A DNA stretch of 25,294 nucleotides, from contig JAIRSA010000183.1 in NCBI GenBank assembly GCA_031255695.1, positions 1 through 25,294 of the forward strand. The letters run 5' to 3'. Shown here one piece after another: positions 24,378 through 25,294 of this stretch (within the stretch, counting starts at the first letter, position 1; each line of letters opens with the position of its first letter). Below the pieces are notes generated by a model. The model was not told the DNA's origin, made no database searches, and saw only the letters and a program-made list of their open reading frames with translations. Origin of the DNA: Eubacteriales Family XIII. Incertae Sedis bacterium. GTDB lineage: Bacteria; Bacillota; Clostridia; Peptostreptococcales; Anaerovoracaceae. The position numbers were made by a program, and so were the translations under genes.

Positions 24378-24412
24378 GCCGCCAAAGGTTTTGATACCTT
24401 TGGCGGCATTTT
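24378..24412 (+). terminator. Intrinsic terminator after the exonuclease gene
   Basis: A perfect 12-bp stem GCCGCCAAAGGT/ACCTTTGGCGGC (24378-24389 and 24396-24407) with loop TTTGAT is followed by ATTTT. It lies about 155 bases past the exonuclease stop and about 80 bases from the stop of the opposing gene. The minus strand shows only a weak T-rich tail (TGTATTA), so it mainly serves the plus strand, perhaps both. The remaining bases of the 24225-24491 gap show nothing else. Confidence 0.88.
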
Positions 24413-24491
24413 GATCCATAATCGGCCCGGCACCCCGGCTATCGTGCCACAGCCGGCTGCCCGCAGCCAGCGTGGACGGAAACCCCGCTGC

Positions 24492-25294
24492 CTATCTGTT
24501 TACAGATAGCACGACGGTCGCATTCAGGCCGCTGCCATCAGTGGCATACACGGTTATCCGCAAATTCCCCGGCCTTTTCGGCGTAACCAGCCCTTCACTC
24601 GATACCGTGGCAATGCTGATGTTGGACGAGACAAACTCGTATGAGGCTACATCTGTCGTAACGCTCAAGAGTTTCTGCTGATCATATCTCATGAACTGCC
24701 TGATTCCGTCTGTGAATCTCATCTTGTCGTCGCCGCCCGGATTTTGGTTCTTGGGGATTACCTTGTTGGACCACGCTTGCGGGCCTTCGCCATTCTCGTT
24801 TGTGGCAGCCACGCTGAATACGTATTCCACGCCATTTACAAGCCCGCCTATGTAGGAATACAGGGCGGTTGTCGTCGTTATGACCGCACCGGATTCAGAC
24901 CTTATCGTATAGAACAGCACCGGGCTGCCCCCGTCATTTTCGGGCGGGCCGAAGTCCAGCACAGCGCCGGCCTCAGCCGATGTAGCAACCACATTCGTCG
25001 GTGCGCCAGGGACAGTAGTGGCTGCCGTCACCGTCAGCGTGCCGTCCACGTACGATATCGCGTAGTTCCCCGACGCGAGCCCGCCCGCCTTGACGGCGTA
25101 CGTCCCGGCCGCGCCTGCGTAGCCCGGCACGCCTATCGTCCCGGCCCCGGAGAGGTCCGACGGGCCCTCGCCCGCCACGAACCCGGCGTAGGACAGCGCC
25201 CACGCTGCGTCGGACGGGATCCCCTCGCCCTGGTTTATCGTCCTGCTCGGCGCCGTCACCTCAAGCGCCGCCTTCGCTATCTTCACGTACGAGT
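24492..25294 (-). CDS. Modular surface protein, C-terminal part (5' end outside window)
   Basis: The frame is open to the window edge, so only the last ~267 residues are seen. In order they hold an MBG-like beta-sandwich ending in SYVDGTLTV (typical of long repetitive adhesins), a fibronectin type III domain (VPGAPTNVVAT to QAWSNKVIP, with the NGVEYVFSVAATNENGEG pattern), a short linker, and a C-terminal bacterial Ig-like (BIG2) domain (SSNISIATVSSEGLVTP to the end). No catalytic domain, SLH repeat or LPXTG motif is visible in this part. It is probably the tail of a large secreted adhesin or polysaccharide-degrading enzyme. The final domain resembles the C-terminal domain of the GH2 enzyme in this window. 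Confidence 0.88.
   Translation of the reverse strand, partial: SYVKIAKAALEVTAPSRTINQGEGIPSDAAWALSYAGFVAGEGPSDLSGAGTIGVPGYAGAAGTYAVKAGGLASGNYAISYVDGTLTVTAATTVPGAPTNVVATSAEAGAVLDFGPPENDGGSPVLFYTIRSESGAVITTTTALYSYIGGLVNGVEYVFSVAATNENGEGPQAWSNKVIPKNQNPGGDDKMRFTDGIRQFMRYDQQKLLSVTTDVASYEFVSSNISIATVSSEGLVTPKRPGNLRITVYATDGSGLNATVVLSVNR

Overview
The window looks like the chromosome of a GC-rich, S-layer-bearing member of the Bacillota (Clostridia-like). The reasons are strong AGGAGG-type ribosome sites, frequent TTG starts, S-layer homology (SLH) repeats, an HPr with both His15 and the regulatory Ser46, PRD-type regulation, and sigma-A promoters close to consensus. No taxonomic marker gene is present, so this is an inference.

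Left edge (1-3071, + strand): the tail of an unrecognised gene, then a tight three-gene set. It encodes a CMP-sugar-type cytidylyltransferase, an HMGL-like (pyruvate-aldolase-type) TIM barrel with an extra C-terminal domain, and a KdsC-like HAD phosphatase. Together they look like a pathway making a CMP-activated 3-deoxy-2-ulosonic acid in which the usual PEP-dependent synthase (NeuB/KdsA) is replaced by an aldolase. This is the most likely undescribed system in the window.

3125-7774 (- strand): a 1456-residue secreted, SLH-anchored GH30-like glycosidase with its own consensus promoter and intrinsic terminator.

7898-22313 (+ strand): one long run of co-directional genes behind a near-consensus promoter. 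It holds PTS enzyme I, HPr, lactose/chitobiose-type EIIA, EIIB and EIIC, an RDD membrane protein, a PRD/EIIB regulator, a 76-residue orphan, a large secreted GH2 enzyme resembling exo-beta-D-glucosaminidase, an SLH-only protein, glucosamine-6-phosphate deaminase (NagB) and a Cof-type HAD phosphatase. I read it as a self-contained glucosamine-oligosaccharide (chitosan-type) locus: release outside the cell, phosphorylating uptake, deamination to fructose-6-phosphate. No NagA deacetylase and no 6-phospho-glycosidase is present. I found no hairpin with a T-run between these genes. Instead, several spacers hold GC-rich dyads and short tandem repeats (39 bp, 18 bp and 19 bp units, plus a perfect 19-bp stem).

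22478-24412: a LysO-type lysine exporter (-) and a DEDDh exonuclease (+), divergently arranged. The exonuclease has a consensus-like promoter and a strong terminator. The right edge (24492-25294, -) is the C-terminal part of a modular surface protein with MBG-like, fibronectin III and bacterial Ig-like domains, running off the window.
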